Source of the DNA: Akanthomyces muscarius
Lineage: Eukaryota > Ascomycota > Sordariomycetes > Hypocreales > Cordycipitaceae
Direction of reading: 5' to 3'
DNA length: 64,000 nucleotides
NCBI RefSeq assembly: GCF_028009165.1
Contig: NC_079241.1
Location: 2,108,001 to 2,172,000 of the forward strand
Shown: in pieces, positions 44,706 through 55,909 of the stretch
How the letters are laid out: each line of letters begins with the position of its first letter
How positions within the stretch are numbered: position 1 is the first letter of the stretch
The notes under the pieces: model-generated
Databases searched by the model: none
The model's input: the letters and a program-made list of their open reading frames with translations, nothing else
Told to the model about the DNA's origin: nothing
Made by a program: the position numbers and the translations under genes

Positions 44706-45871
44706 TTTTGTCCTTGAAAAGGGGAAAGAAGAGCTAGGACGGACTGCCGAAGTGGTAGACCGTGCCCTTTTTATCTTCAACTAAAACATTACTCCGTAGT
44801 CCCAGGCCGCTTATCAACCTAATCGAAGGGACTGGGACCCTTTGCGTATGTTACCCCGCGCTCGATATTGACGGGGCTTGGATGCGGGCGCATCTACTGC
44901 CCTGCTGTCTGTGACACCCCAATCGGGGAACATGGAGATGTGATTGGGGAGATTGAGTTCAGCTCTGCGACCTGGGCTAGGGAGCATCAGCGGTCTAGAG
45001 CAAGCCACCACGGCTGCTGCGGCACACGGCCGGGCAGAGTTGGCCGCTAGTTATCATTCAGGCTACTCCGTAAGTAGAGCACGGAGAGAAACGTTTGTGG
45101 ATCTAGTCAGTAGATCACTCCGGTAAGTTTATGAAGAGGGCGACTCGAGTTGCTTTTTTTCTGTCTCGCCAGATCGATTGGGGGCATTTCTACCGGGACG
45201 GTACAGCATTAATCGCGACACCACATACATTCCTGTCGCTGACCCAGTGCGAGACGGCGTAGAGCTGATCAATGTAACCCTCTGGAATCCCGCGTATGCG
45301 GGACAAAGCTTGGCGTATTGTCAGCGTGCATGCAGAGCTGCCAAGCTGAAGGCGCACCTTGTCGGGCCAGCGGTTTGATCCTACAGAACTTGCGCTTCTC
45401 TTTCACTCCCTCTACTCCGAACAGGCCGCTTCTCCTCAACGGTCAATTGCCGTGTGCGAGGTGAAACTGAGAAAACGCCTCCAGCGGTGGTTGCATGCAA
45501 GCAGAAATGAAAGCCCTCTGAAAAGCAAGGGTGTAAGACGATCAGTCACTAGAACAAGAGCGATCCGGTAATCCACCGAAGAAGACGAAGAAGGACAGAA
45601 AGAAAAGAAAGAAAAACTATGCGAGGAGCTTTGCATTTACTTACTTCAGCTATATGTGAACAGTTCTTCGTTTCACCTCGTGCTTCTCTTCCTTTACGGA
45701 GCTCCTCCCCACGTTTACCGACGCAGTTCCCTCAACGTAGTTAGCTTCAGCCTCGTTATGGAGACCAAAAACCGAAATCAAATTTCCGACAGCCCTACAC
45801 GACCGTGAAGACTTTTTCCTCTCTTCTGAAAAAAAAATACTTTTCCAGTTGAGTCCATTCATCGAGTCGGT
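44706..45871. other. Intergenic region between OPT and LysM/CBM18 genes
   Basis: Promoters of the two divergent genes. A frame at 45178-45378 is preceded by a plausible 50-nt intron (GTAAGT...CGCCAG), but the upstream exon is not open in the required phase. No gene called. Confidence 0.35.
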
Positions 45872-46804
45872 ATGGGCACGGACCTGGGCACCTGCATCGC
45901 GGCCATTGCGCCAGTGACGGGCATCATCGTCGGAGCCCTGACCTGCCGCGAATGCCAGCCGTATCGGTGGGACGACGAGGGCCGCTGGATCGTCTACGAG
46001 TATGCCGACGCGCGGCCGGTGACCAGGCGCTGGGGCTTCCACATGGACTTGTTCTCGCACGACGACCTGAAGGCGGGCGATGTAAATTGTCGTTATACGG
46101 CCATGGTGGAGGACGAGACGGAGGATCGATGCGCGCCGCTGATGAGATATGGCCTGAGTGATGTGGAGGAGCTCTTTCTGCTGAACCCTGTGCTCCGCGG
46201 CGACTGCTCCAACATTAAATACAATACCCCGTACTGCACAGACGGCTGTAAGTTTAATTATTGTTTTCCCGTCCTGCAATACACCAACGATTCAAAGTCT
46301 GATCGCGGGTTGAAGAAGACTAACAAGGCACGCCAGTTTTGGAGCCCCTGCGAGCGTACGATGGCTTCTGCGGCCCTCCACACAACAACGCGACTTGTCG
46401 TGGTGTTGATCACGGGCAATGCTGCAACTCCGAGACCTGGCGATGCGGGCAGTCAGAGTAAGTCACCTTTTCAAGCCGTACCCGGAATATCCCCCCGGAG
46501 CTTCAAACGACCTTGCCCGCGCCGTGACGAGATTATGGTGGCAACTGACACGCGCTCGCCTGACGATAGACAAGACTGCGCGATGGGCGTGTGCTACGAG
46601 GGACTCTGCTGGGGCCACAAGCACTACACGACCGATGGCACATGCGGTAGCCAGCACGGCGGCCGCAAGTGCGCAGGCAAATGGGGAGATTGCTGCAGCG
46701 TCGACGGCCGCTGCGGGACCGGCCGCGAGTTTTGCAGTCGTGAAGCGTGTCAGAGCGGCAACTGTGAAGGTAAAGAGCAGTCAGAGGCAGGGGACAAAGA
46801 ATAG
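45872..46804 (+). CDS. LysM-like and chitin-binding (CBM18) protein
   Basis: Probable chitin-binding surface or secreted protein. Exons 45872-46247, 46337-46457 and 46570-46804 encode 243 residues. The N-terminus has one hydrophobic stretch (residues 8-24) that could serve as signal or anchor, followed by Cys. Residues ~85-125 resemble a LysM module (R-C-A-P-L-M-R-Y-G-L-S, L-L-N-P-V-L, D-C-S-N-I-K-Y-N-T-P-Y-C). Then come two hevein-type chitin-binding modules: G-F-C-G-P-P-H-N-N-A-T-C with H-G-Q-C-C-N-S, and D-G-T-C-G-S-Q-H-G-G-R-K-C with W-G-D-C-C-S. The frame also runs open through both introns, but only the spliced form aligns the cysteines. A GTAAAG donor near 46770 leaves open a longer C-terminus. 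Fungal LysM/CBM18 proteins often protect hyphae from chitinases or mask chitin from a host. Confidence 0.75.
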   Translation: MGTDLGTCIAAIAPVTGIIVGALTCRECQPYRWDDEGRWIVYEYADARPVTRRWGFHMDLFSHDDLKAGDVNCRYTAMVEDETEDRCAPLMRYGLSDVEELFLLNPVLRGDCSNIKYNTPYCTDGCKFNYCFPVLQYTNDSKSDRGLKKTNKARQFWSPCERTMASAALHTTTRLVVVLITGNAATPRPGDAGSQSKSPFQAVPGISPRSFKRPCPRRDEIMVATDTRSPDDRQDCAMGVCYEGLCWGHKHYTTDGTCGSQHGGRKCAGKWGDCCSVDGRCGTGREFCSREACQSGNCEGKEQSEAGDKE

Positions 46805-47224
46805 GCTGTCTGAGAGGATGCTGACATGGCCCGTGTTTGTCGTTTTTTTCTCTCTTCGTCTCGTGTAAGTCAGCCTCGACATGGAACTACCAAATGGCCA
46901 GCCAGGATCGAGGTCCACAAAACCTGTAGCTATAGAATTGCAGGCTTGTACTTATACGGTAGAACTCTAAATCTTAATATAGATATAGTTTAAATTTTTT
47001 TGTACAAGTTTCTATGTGTACAGCACAGTGCCTGGGCAGTGTATGGCGCTTATACGGAGACCTGTCGGAACCTCAAGCAGTCATCCCCACTGTGGCCAAA
47101 ACCCCGTTTCTCACAACTCACAGCGCGGCGCCATCACCAACCACAACCCAACCGCGCGACGGACCTCAAACAAAAAGACAGGCAATTCAAAATCATTCAA
47201 ATCACCTGGACTGGATTGCCCGCC
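46805..47224. other. Intergenic region before the rmi1 gene
   Basis: 3' flank of the chitin-binding gene and the Rmi1 leader. Nothing else seen. Confidence 0.45.
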
Positions 47225-47983
47225 ATGGACCTTGCCAGCCAGCTGCGCACATCCCTCGCCGCGCAGTCTCTGCCCCCCGCATCCACCAGCTTCCTCACCA
47301 CGCTCATCGGCTCGCGCACGCCCCCTCCGCCCATTGCCTCCCTCCTCGCCACCGCCAAAGCGCGCCTCCTCGCCTGCGACCTCACCTCCAGCAGCAGCAG
47401 TAGCAGCAGCATCCTCGATGCCGCCGCCTTGGCGTCCCTGCCCGCCGACATTGGTAGCGCCCGCGTCGAGGAGCGCACGCTGCCGCGCAACGTCCACGTG
47501 CAGGTCGTCGACGTCGAGAACCTGAGCCTCAGCCGCTGGGAGCAGGTCGAGGAGCTCGAGGCCGTGGCGCGCGGCGAGCGCACGCGCGGCCGCGAGGTCG
47601 TCCGCGTCACGGCCGACGACGACGACGGCGAGAATGCGATTCGCGCGGCCGGGACGCAGAGCAGAGGCGGGGGAGTTACGCAGCAGCCGGCAGCGGCGGG
47701 AGCGGCAAGGAATGCGGTGCATCGGCTGGTGCTGCAGGACAGCAAGGGCAGGACGGTGTACGCGGTCGAGATGAAGCGCATGGACAGGATCGGGGTCGGC
47801 AAGACGAACATCGGCGAAAAGATGCTGCTGAGGGCCGGCACGGTGGTGGCGAGGGGCTCGGTGCTGCTGACGCCGGACAAGACGGTGTTTTTGGGCGGCA
47901 AGGTCGAGGCGTGGCACGAGGCGTGGATGAATGGGAGATTGGCGAGGCTCAAGGCTGCTGTGGGAGCAGATCGGCCGCAATAA
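47225..47983 (+). CDS. Rmi1, OB-fold subunit of the RecQ-Top3-Rmi1 complex
   Basis: Nuclear protein that helps RecQ helicase and Top3 dissolve double Holliday junctions. Single exon, 252 residues, starting M-D-L-A-S-Q-L-R-T. The N-terminal helical domain is followed by the Rmi1 OB-fold, with the family signatures L-P-R-N-V-H-V-Q-V-V-D-V-E-N, L-Q-D-S-K-G-R-T-V-Y-A-V-E-M-K-R, I-G-V-G-K-T-N-I-G-E-K and G-G-K-V-E-A-W-H. A run of serines (residues ~58-66) and an acidic/glycine insert (about 130-160) look disordered. Size fits fungal Rmi1, which lacks the metazoan C-terminal OB-fold. The upstream frame from 47000 is not used because homology begins here. Confidence 0.93.
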   Translation: MDLASQLRTSLAAQSLPPASTSFLTTLIGSRTPPPPIASLLATAKARLLACDLTSSSSSSSSILDAAALASLPADIGSARVEERTLPRNVHVQVVDVENLSLSRWEQVEELEAVARGERTRGREVVRVTADDDDGENAIRAAGTQSRGGGVTQQPAAAGAARNAVHRLVLQDSKGRTVYAVEMKRMDRIGVGKTNIGEKMLLRAGTVVARGSVLLTPDKTVFLGGKVEAWHEAWMNGRLARLKAAVGADRPQ

Positions 47984-48212
47984 AAGTTATGGAATCATTG
48001 TGTTTCTGGGCGGGCGTTACGCAGGTTTTTGATACCCAAGAGGTATGCCGGGATTGTTGGGCTGCTTAAAAGAAAAGTTTCATTCATTCGGAAAGACGAG
48101 TTGGTGGTCGTAAAACAAGGCTCATTCATATTACATAGTAAATAATCTACCCGCAACAAAACACACAATTCATCGGCTTGTACAACATGCTGCTGCCCGT
48201 ACAGTTACACTA

Positions 48213-50342
48213 TTAACGGCTGGTGGCTCGAGCAATGGTAAAAACACCAACAATCACAACCGCGAGCGTCACAATGGCGCCAGGGAGCAGCAGATCGTTG
48301 GGGACACCAGCGATAATCTGCTCCTGCGTAGGGGCCGGCGTGTTGCGCGTCCGGCGTGATCTGCGTGCTGGCGCGTGCCCATCCTCGTCGTCGTCTTCAT
48401 CTTCCTCCTCCTCATCGTCACTGTACGCCCGACGTCTTTCGCGGACCACGGGAGCGGTCGATGTGGGAGGGGTGGCAAGGACCGGCGTCTCAATAGGAGC
48501 AACCGGAGCGACAGGAGGCTTCTCAGGGTCGTGAACATAAAGCTCAACCTTGTCTCGGTGGCCCTGGCGCGCAAGCAGAATGGCCTCGAGCAAGTCATTA
48601 TCCGTCGTGATGGAGACGGTGTCACCCTCGTCATCCATGTAGCTCAGAGCGAACCCCATGTTGCTCAGCTTACCATCGTCGGTCGTCGGCGCACCGCCAA
48701 TAGACTCCATCTCATTGCCAAGTTTGGAAGCGACAGCAGCAACAAACGCCTCAATGCCCTGCGAGGCCACGACCTGCAGGCGGTGGACGCGGTTTGAGGG
48801 AGCCTTGAACTTGAAAGGGAAGGGAAGGTCGGCGGGAGCAACTTCAGGGTCGTGGTGAGATCCAACATGGGAAGCAGAGTCCCCAGGGGCGACGCTGTCT
48901 CCCAAGCGATCACGGCCAACGTCGGGTGTCATCATGCGCGATCCCATGTTTGTGTGGTGCTGGCTGCCGTCTCCAGAGACCATTGACTCGGTCTCGTTGT
49001 CAATGGACAGCCAGAACTTGTTCCAAGCCGGGCCCTCGCCGTCTCCAGTCGACATGGAGTTGATCTGCTCCAGAGTAGCGTACGTCAGCTTGAGGACGTC
49101 GACCATGCCGACAATCTCGCCGCCATCGTTCATGACGGGCAAGTTGAGGTAGTGACCATCGTGCATCTTGCGGAGAGCCGCTTGGATAGTCATGTCCATC
49201 GGCGCAAAGTCGGGATGGGGAGTCATGACACGCACGACACTGCAGTTGGCGGGGTCCAGACCAGGAGCAATAACACGTAGAACAACGTCCTTGCTGGTAA
49301 AGATACCGGTAATGGCACCCTGGTCCTGAACAAGGACGGCAGTGGTGTGGTTCTCCCTCATGAGCGCAGCAGCCTCCTTGACAGACGTTCTTACGCTGAC
49401 AGTCGTGGGAGGGATGCCGTTGAGGACTGTCTCCAGAGTCGGGCCGGACATCTTGCTGCGCAGAGCCTCGACGTACTGGATAATCTGCTGGGGCTGATTA
49501 GTACCCAGTTCAGAGTGAACACCCTCGAGGGCATCGTAGAGCTTTCTCGACGAAGAGTAGGCGCGCTCGAGCTTCTCCATGGCATCGTAGAAGCACTTTG
49601 TAATGTCGAGGACACCGGAAATGTCCTGGTTCTCGTCCATGACGGGCAAGTGGCGGAACCCCTTGCGGACCATGAGATCGAGAGCATCGGTGGCGCTGGT
49701 GTCGGTTCGGGCGCAGAGAGGGTTCTTGGTCATGATCTCGGCGATTGTGACTTTGCTCGCCTTGTCGCCCGCGCCGACCACTCGGAAAGCCAGATCCTTG
49801 GCGGTAAAGATGCCGGCGATGCGGTCGTCATCGTCGGTCACCAGAACGCAGTCCTCCCGCTTGGCGGCCATGAGCTGGGCAGCCTCGGAGACGGTCGTGC
49901 CAGGTTTTATCTGGAGGGCCTGGCTAGGCTTGAGGGCCATGACGGTGCCAGGCGGGGCCTTGCGGGAGTGTCGGGCGCGGTTCGTCAGGTTCTTCTTCTT
50001 GGAGAGGTCGTACTCCATCTTTCGGCGGATGGCCTGCAAATGGGAATTGGTGTCAGCGTTTTCGTGTCTTGCGTTGTTTGCCATGTGCGGCGCTCAAGCG
50101 GCTCGGACAACGGCATTGGAGCCTCCGCACGATGCAGCCGCCGGGGACCTTGTTGTCGAGGCACACACCTCATCACGCTTGGTCTGCTTCTGACGACTGG
50201 CGCTGACGGCCGAGCCAGCCTCGGAGGGCTGTGGCTCGCCGGCCGGTCGTGGAATACCAGAAGTCGCGGGACTGCTGGCAAAGGGAATGTTGCCCCTGCC
50301 TTGATTGCGGGTAGGCGTCCCTCTCATTGTGTTGCCGGACAT
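48213..50342 (-). CDS. Four-CBS plus PB1 domain protein with C-terminal membrane anchor
   Basis: Resembles fission yeast Mug70-type proteins; CBS pairs usually sense adenine nucleotides and PB1 mediates protein contacts, but no biochemical role is known. Exons 50342-50169 and 50033-48213 (donor GTGTGT, acceptor TTGCAG) encode 664 residues. Order: low-complexity N-terminus ending K-R-D-E, joined to A-I-R-R-K-M-E-Y-D-L; CBS 1 (~90-148), CBS 2 (~154-211), CBS 3 (~259-313), CBS 4 (~324-381); a linker; PB1 (~468-556, with F-P-F-K-F-K-A-P and the acidic D-D-E-G-D-T-V-S-I-T-T-D-N-D-L); an acidic run; basic R-R-S-R-R-T-R; and a final hydrophobic helix, like a tail anchor. The ATG at 50084 lies inside the intron and is not the start. 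Confidence 0.93.
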
Positions 50343-51184
50343 GGTGGGCAAAAGGAGGAGAGCGTCTTGGGAGGCTCGATATTATAAACACAAAGGGAGG
50401 ACTCGGCCGTCGCTGGCGGGGTGAACGGGCAGAGCGTAGCCTGGCGGGAGTGGTTTGCCTTGGGGCGTTTGAAGACAAAAGTTTCAAAACCTGCACAGAC
50501 GGGCCGTTCGAGGGGTGCGAAAGACTGGAAGCTCCAAAATAAGGGCGGTGGGCCGGGCTGGAGATGAGGTTCAGGACATTGTTCCTGTCCCGAGCTTGTG
50601 CTTGTTTACAATGATAGTGAAATGGCAGGTGCGGCTGCGGTCGCACTAACAGCGGGCTCTTTCGGGACGTGAACGACACGATTACAGGGCGTTGCAGCGC
50701 GGCCGCAGCGGTCACAAGCCAGCGGGAACCCGCTGTAATTAGGGTCCTACAGCGCGTCTCGGGGCCAGTCCCCCTGACAACAACGTGGCCGGCCGCTAGC
50801 CTACCTAGGTATTCCTCACCAGGCACAAAGAAAACAGACTTTCGGCTAATAGATTGGGCAAGAACAATGACACCAGAGAGTGCGAAGAATAGCAGGAATA
50901 GCAGTAAAGAGATTTGGTTCAAAACGTGTACAAGGTTTTTATTTTCAGAACTGCAATGGCCTGCAGCCACTCTGGTTCCCTCGAACTGTCAGGAGCTCAC
51001 TACGTACCAGCCGACACGTTGGCAGTAACAGCCAATTTCCAGGCATGCATCACACCATATAATGATTCCTTAATCTATTCAGTAGTCGTATTATTGTATC
51101 AATACGTCTCGATATTGGTATCTCCGCAATGCTGAGCAGGCCGCGAACAATCAAAGAAGCAAAACGCCATGCTCCGGTCTTCGC
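50343..51184. other. Intergenic region
   Basis: Promoter of the CBS/PB1 gene and the 3' flank of the first F-box gene. Minus-strand frame 50173-50970 overlaps exon 1 in another frame and is not coding. Nothing else seen. Confidence 0.4.
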
Positions 51185-52603
51185 TCACGTCCACTCTTCC
51201 CACGCTTTTACACACTTTTCCCACTCATCTCTCGACCACTTTGGATCACTATACAAGAGCTCTATGTCCCGCGCAGCCAGCTCATCAGCCACGCGACGCA
51301 GTCTGTCCCACGGATACTCGGCGCTTCCCTGCTCGCCGAGGACCCGGATCGGGAGATACCGCACGTACATTGTGCGCAGGCTTCCATCGTGCCTGTCCGC
51401 TGCGTAGGTGCCAAAATCGCGGAGCCAGGCCTCTTCGTTGGGTCCCACGTCGGAGAGACGCTCCGACTCCATGAACCCAATGCCAAACGACCATGTAAAC
51501 GTGCGGAGCTTTGGCGCGAGCAGCTTGCGCCCCGTCTCGTAGGAAAAGGTCAGGTTCGTGTTGTTGAAGGACCACCGAGACAGCGTGAGCTCTCTGAGTG
51601 CAGAGAATTGAGACAGATCAATCATCTGGCTGTCTGTGTTGCGCCGTCGTAGAAAGCCGAGGTCGAGGACGGTAAGGGTGTTTCTGTGCTGGAGCAGAGC
51701 AGAGCCAAACATGGCCAGATCCATGTCATTCGGGTTGTTGCGAAAGTTGCCAAATTGAAAGCTGTGCAGCTCCTTGGGCCAGCTCAGGAGCTGCTCCGTA
51801 GCCGCCCAGTCCTCACTGTAATCTTTAAGCGTGAGGTGTGTAAAAAACGCTGTACGATACTCCTACCTTGGATGTCAGCTGTGAAGCATTCCCCGGCAGC
51901 TTGTCAAGCTGCGCGGGGCAGTGATGAACCATACCTTTTCATGGATTATTGGTGATGTAACACCCGTCATCGCGGTTACTCCGTTCAAAGAAAGCCTCTT
52001 TACCCCCCACGATCGACGGAATGCTTCGGCAACATCTTGCAGGGTAGGACCATAGCCCTGCCTGTTTAGGCTGAGATGGCGCAGATGCCTCATATTCACA
52101 ATAGCCGTGCTGACAATATCCAGTGTCTGACTGCGGAAGTCGTCGAATCCTCCATTCATGTGAAGAAAGTGCGTATTCGGAACAAGGGTCACAAGCTCTT
52201 TGACTCGATCAAACACATCCAAGGACGGATATTTGTCGCGTCCTTCTGCCGTATATAGACACAGTCCTCGTACATGTGCGCGTAAAAGTGCATTCTCTTT
52301 CAATGTTCGCAGAAATAGCTCCGTTTTGCGTATGCGCTGCCGCTCACGAAACGGATTCTCGCTTGTCGCAAAGACCTTGTACAGGAGCGGGGTCGCGAGG
52401 CGGTTGAGGCGCCGGTCAACGAGGGCCAAGGCGTGGAAAACGCCGTGGCGGTCGGCTAAAATGTAGGCATGGTCCAGGTCAACGTCTGGCCCGTACGCAA
52501 AGTCGACAATGCGAAGCAGGAGCTCCTCCGGCAGGTGGCCCAGACGGGTCTGGACGCCGCCGCGATCGGGACCATGCGCGTCCGAGTGACAATTTGCAGA
52601 CAT
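51185..52603 (-). CDS. F-box protein, tandem copy 1
   Basis: Likely substrate adaptor of an SCF ubiquitin ligase. Exons 52603-51935 and 51862-51185 (72-nt intron) encode 448 residues. An F-box-like segment near the N-terminus (L-G-H-L-P-E-E-L-L-L-R-I-V-D-F-A) is followed by L-A-L-V-D-R-R-L-N-R-L-A-T-P-L-L-Y, then by irregular leucine-rich stretches (L-R-H-L-S-L-N, V-L-D-L-G-F-L, L-R-E-L-T-L-S-R-W). An in-frame ATG at 52672 would add a hydrophobic 23-residue lead; the start at 52603 is preferred because the F-box then lies at the usual distance. Next to a related F-box gene with its intron at almost the same codon. Confidence 0.85.
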
Positions 52604-53009
52604 GGGTAGGGGGTCTAGCAATCGTGGACGAAGATTAGGGAGTATGAGAATGAAAGAAAGACCGATACTCATTCGTCTAACAAAATTGCGCGATAAGCCT
52701 GGCTGAATACGAGGTGTAGGGCGCAGGCGCCCCCGCTCAAGTTGACAGGTAAAAGAGGCTTTCCGCCCTTTGGTTTCTCCTTGTAGTAAGACAGGTGTAC
52801 ATCAGTCACATTGTAATTTTTTTCTATCAACAAGTATTTCGATTGTTAGAGCTTGAGTTTGTCATGTAATCTAGTGGTTAGTGCCAGTCCCATCCAGCGC
52901 TATTCAACTTCCCGCCTTTGTCCAGCTCGTGTTCGCACGAGAACGGTGCCCAACAGGATTGCAAACCAGCCGCGCATATCCCACGACAGCTCTTCAAATC
53001 AGTACATTT

Positions 53010-54439
53010 TCATAATCCGCGCGCCTCGAACGCGCGTCTCTCGTGCTCAAGCTCGTTCCTCCACCTCGGCCGCAACACTACCGGGTTGTTGTACGAAAAC
53101 TTGAGACCAAAGCTTTCATATTGTGCTTTGACACGTCCAAAACGCTCTTTGGGATAAGGGGGAATCTGCCACGCGTGTCCGCTGGCGGCAAATTGGGGGT
53201 CGTACTCGGCCGGTCGCGCGTAATCGACCGAGACGGACCGCAGCTGCGGGTGCTCTTCTGTGGCATAGCGGGCCAGGTCGCAAAGCCATGTCTCGTCAAA
53301 CAGGTCAAAATTGTTGAGGGGGTAGTCCTCTGGCCGTTGTCCCGCGAAATACCAATGAATGTGGCCAAGTTGTGGCGCCATGAGCTGTTTCACCTCGCCT
53401 TTGGCAAGCATCTCGCGATAGCTTGTGATAAGTGGCCAATAGCACATTCTGAGCACTCGAAGGGCCGTAAAGGAAGAAAAGTTGAAACGGTCTGGGTCCA
53501 CAATGAAGCCCAAATCAAGAACTACAAGATTGTCCTTGTGAGGTAGGAGTAAGCTTTGAATGTCAAGATCAATTGCTTCCAAGTAGTCTCCAATAGTCAG
53601 TTCAGTCAGTACTTTGGGCCATTGAAGTAGTGACTTGATATCCGTATTGCCGCCGTCGAAATGGTACAGGGCCAATTTCTTGATTAATGACTTGCGATAC
53701 GCCTGGGTTTCGTTTGTCAGCCGCATGTCTCAAGTCCAATCCAAAAGGGGTGTACATGTATTACCCGCTTAGTTATTAGTGGCCTGATAGCGGACCTCGA
53801 GGCTCTCCCATACAAGGTCAACTCTGTCACCTTGGGTGGGTATCGTCGGAGAGCTGCTACGACTCTGTCCAAAGGAAGACTTTGGTGAATGCCGTACAGA
53901 TGAAGATGGCGAAGTGAAGTCAACCTTTCTAGTGCAGCATCGATGAGCCCCGAAGCTAAGTCGAGAGGCGGTGAAAAGAGAGAATCTGAAAAGTCTTCAA
54001 TCAGTCTTAAATATGATAGATTAACGGCCCATGTCAACACCCGTAGAGGCAGGTTGATGGCGCCTCCTTGTTCCCAGTCGCGAGGATCAATTGTCACGAT
54101 ACTCAACGCTCGGATGTGGGCTTTCAGGGTCTTAGACGTATCTAGTGTAATTATCACATTCTTCGTCCTCTTCATCTGCCGATTGTAAACATTGGTTCTC
54201 ATGTCGATTTCGATGCATCTGTAAAGGAAGGGTGTAGCGAGGGCATTGAAGTGGCGGTTCACCAAGGCCAACTTTTGGGCTGCTTTGTTCGTCTCGTCGG
54301 GTTCTAGCCACCGCTGGTTCACAAAGTCAGTTTTAAATTTGAGGACATATTCAAAGATATATGTGAATATCTCGTTGGGCAACGATGCAATGTAGTTATG
54401 CTGCCCTGCCGGCAAATTATCTTGGCTCGATGAAGACAT
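53010..54439 (-). CDS. F-box protein, tandem copy 2
   Basis: Exons 54439-53765 and 53702-53010 (62-nt intron, donor GTAATA) encode 455 residues. The F-box-like segment is I-A-S-L-P-N-E-I-F-T-Y-I-F-E-Y-V, followed by L-A-L-V-N-R-H-F-N-A-L-A-T-P-F-L-Y, nearly the same as in copy 1, and leucine-rich stretches (L-R-H-L-H-L-Y-G, V-L-D-L-G-F-I-V). The intron falls after codon 225 (223 in copy 1), at the same place in the alignment. The pair therefore arose by duplication. Target unknown; low overall identity suggests fast divergence. Confidence 0.87.
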
Positions 54440-55156
54440 CGTTTCTTTGTAAGGGGGAATGATGAAGTATGGGGTGCGAGAGGTTTGTCGATGGGAATTT
54501 TTCGAGCATAGTAGCGAGCACGACTCCAGCCTTTTATATTGTTTTCTTTACATGTATCTGCTTCTCACGCAGTGTCAACCCACTGGCAGCTCGTGGGCAT
54601 GCCGTCGACAGGTGCAGGCTGCACAAGCCAAGAGCAAACGGCCAAAGTTTTCCGCGCAGCGAATTGTCCCTTCACGCTTCATCTATAGGGTGTTACTAAG
54701 ATTTTACTGGTAACCAAGGATGGGCCATTTCACAGCTGCTTCCTACACCGACTATTTCACCTCGTCGCGCGTCAAGCTGTACAGACAAAAACAAGTTCAC
54801 CAAGTTTTCCACTCAGCGAATTAATAATGATGCTTGGTTGTCCAGGTATTGCAACAGCTTCTTTGTTCAACCCTAAATGAGTCATTTCACGCTGTCTGTG
54901 CAACTCATCCAGCGGCCGATAGCTCGCCGGCCGCTCTCAGTCCCAGGGCTGATGACCTCAGTCCTTCAATTCTGTCCAAAAGCGCACCGGTGCTGACACC
55001 GTCTCTCTGTCAATCTCTTTGACTTCTGTGAGCAGAACTTCCCTTTGCATTCAGGGCGCCGGCGGTATCCATGGGCGTTGTATATACGCATCAACCACTG
55101 CAGTTCATGACGCCGTAGCAACGGGTCGAGTCACGCGCTGTAGAGAGTTGTCACGA
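54440..55156. other. Intergenic region
   Basis: 5' flank of F-box copy 2. No gene recognised. Confidence 0.35.
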
Positions 55157-55540
55157 CCACTGCCGCGGTGACGCCCCCGATTTTGCGCTGATGCCCTAGA
55201 GCATGCCGCGTGGGGTGAGCAGCTTGTGAGGCCGACGGTAGGCCTCACGAAACGTGTCTAGCACAACGGCGTCACACTGTGCAATGTGCGGATAGTCCCC
55301 CTACAGGCGGCTCCAGCGCTGCAGCTCGTGCCACTTGCGCGACATGTCGTTTAGGCTGTGAAACTATTTCAAAGCCGCTTTGATGCTCGCACCAAAGGGT
55401 AGCTTGAGCGCAGCTGCCGTAGAATACTTTACGAAACACATCATGTCGTCGTTGCGGTACGTCGGCTCAGCAATAGGTCTGTCGACGTTCGGGAAGGAGA
55501 TGTCTGAGAAACCAGGCCCAGAAGTCCACGCGCTGTGAGT
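55157..55540 (-). pseudogene. Decayed unknown gene with three in-frame TAG stops
   Basis: One minus-strand frame reads like a conserved protein: F-P-N-V-D-R-P-I-A-E-P-T-Y-R-N-D-D-M, L-K-L-P-F-G-A-S-I-K-A-A-L-K, then TAG, N-D-M-S-R-K-W-H-E-L-Q-R-W-S-R-L, TAG, G-D-Y-P-H-I-A-Q-C-D-A-V-V-L-D-T-F-R, L-T-P-R-G-M-L, TAG. All three stops are TAG, which C-to-T (CAG) or G-to-A (TGG) change would give, the direction of fungal repeat-induced point mutation. I do not recognise the family. Confidence 0.5.
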
Positions 55541-55909
55541 CTTTGTGTTACAGATTTATGCGGCCCTTGTGCATCGGCTATTCTTCGAGGAGGGTCATAC
55601 ATGACGGGAAAGTGGCCTCGCCGGACACAGTCGACAATGCACCAAGCGGATGGCCCCAAGCAACGAGCCTTTGCCAGCCAACCTTTCAGTTGATCAGTTT
55701 TGGTAATCTTCCCCGTATTAGTTGGGGGGGATATGGCGCGAGGGTTGGCGACGATGCAGAAAAGTTGAGTATATGCTGGTTGCGCAGACTGTTGCAGCCC
55801 TAGCTGGTTGGCGATTCCTGTTCACCAAGCTACTTGCGAGTGCGCAATGGCTTTGATTTTTAACTTCTTAGTATTGATTTGCGCATGGATTCAACATCTA
55901 AGTACAACT

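Noticed and set aside
45178..45378. 66-codon frame after a plausible intron
   Set aside because: The upstream exon has stops in the phase needed to join it, so no gene model works.
47111..47980. Minus-strand frames over rmi1
   Set aside because: Antisense shadows; the plus strand encodes a clear Rmi1 OB-fold.
49347..50387. 346-codon plus-strand frame
   Set aside because: Antisense shadow of the CBS/PB1 gene.
52860..52910. tRNA-like TCTAGTGGTTAGTGCC
   Set aside because: Resembles a D-arm, but no T-arm or acceptor pairing follows; a chance match or an old fragment.
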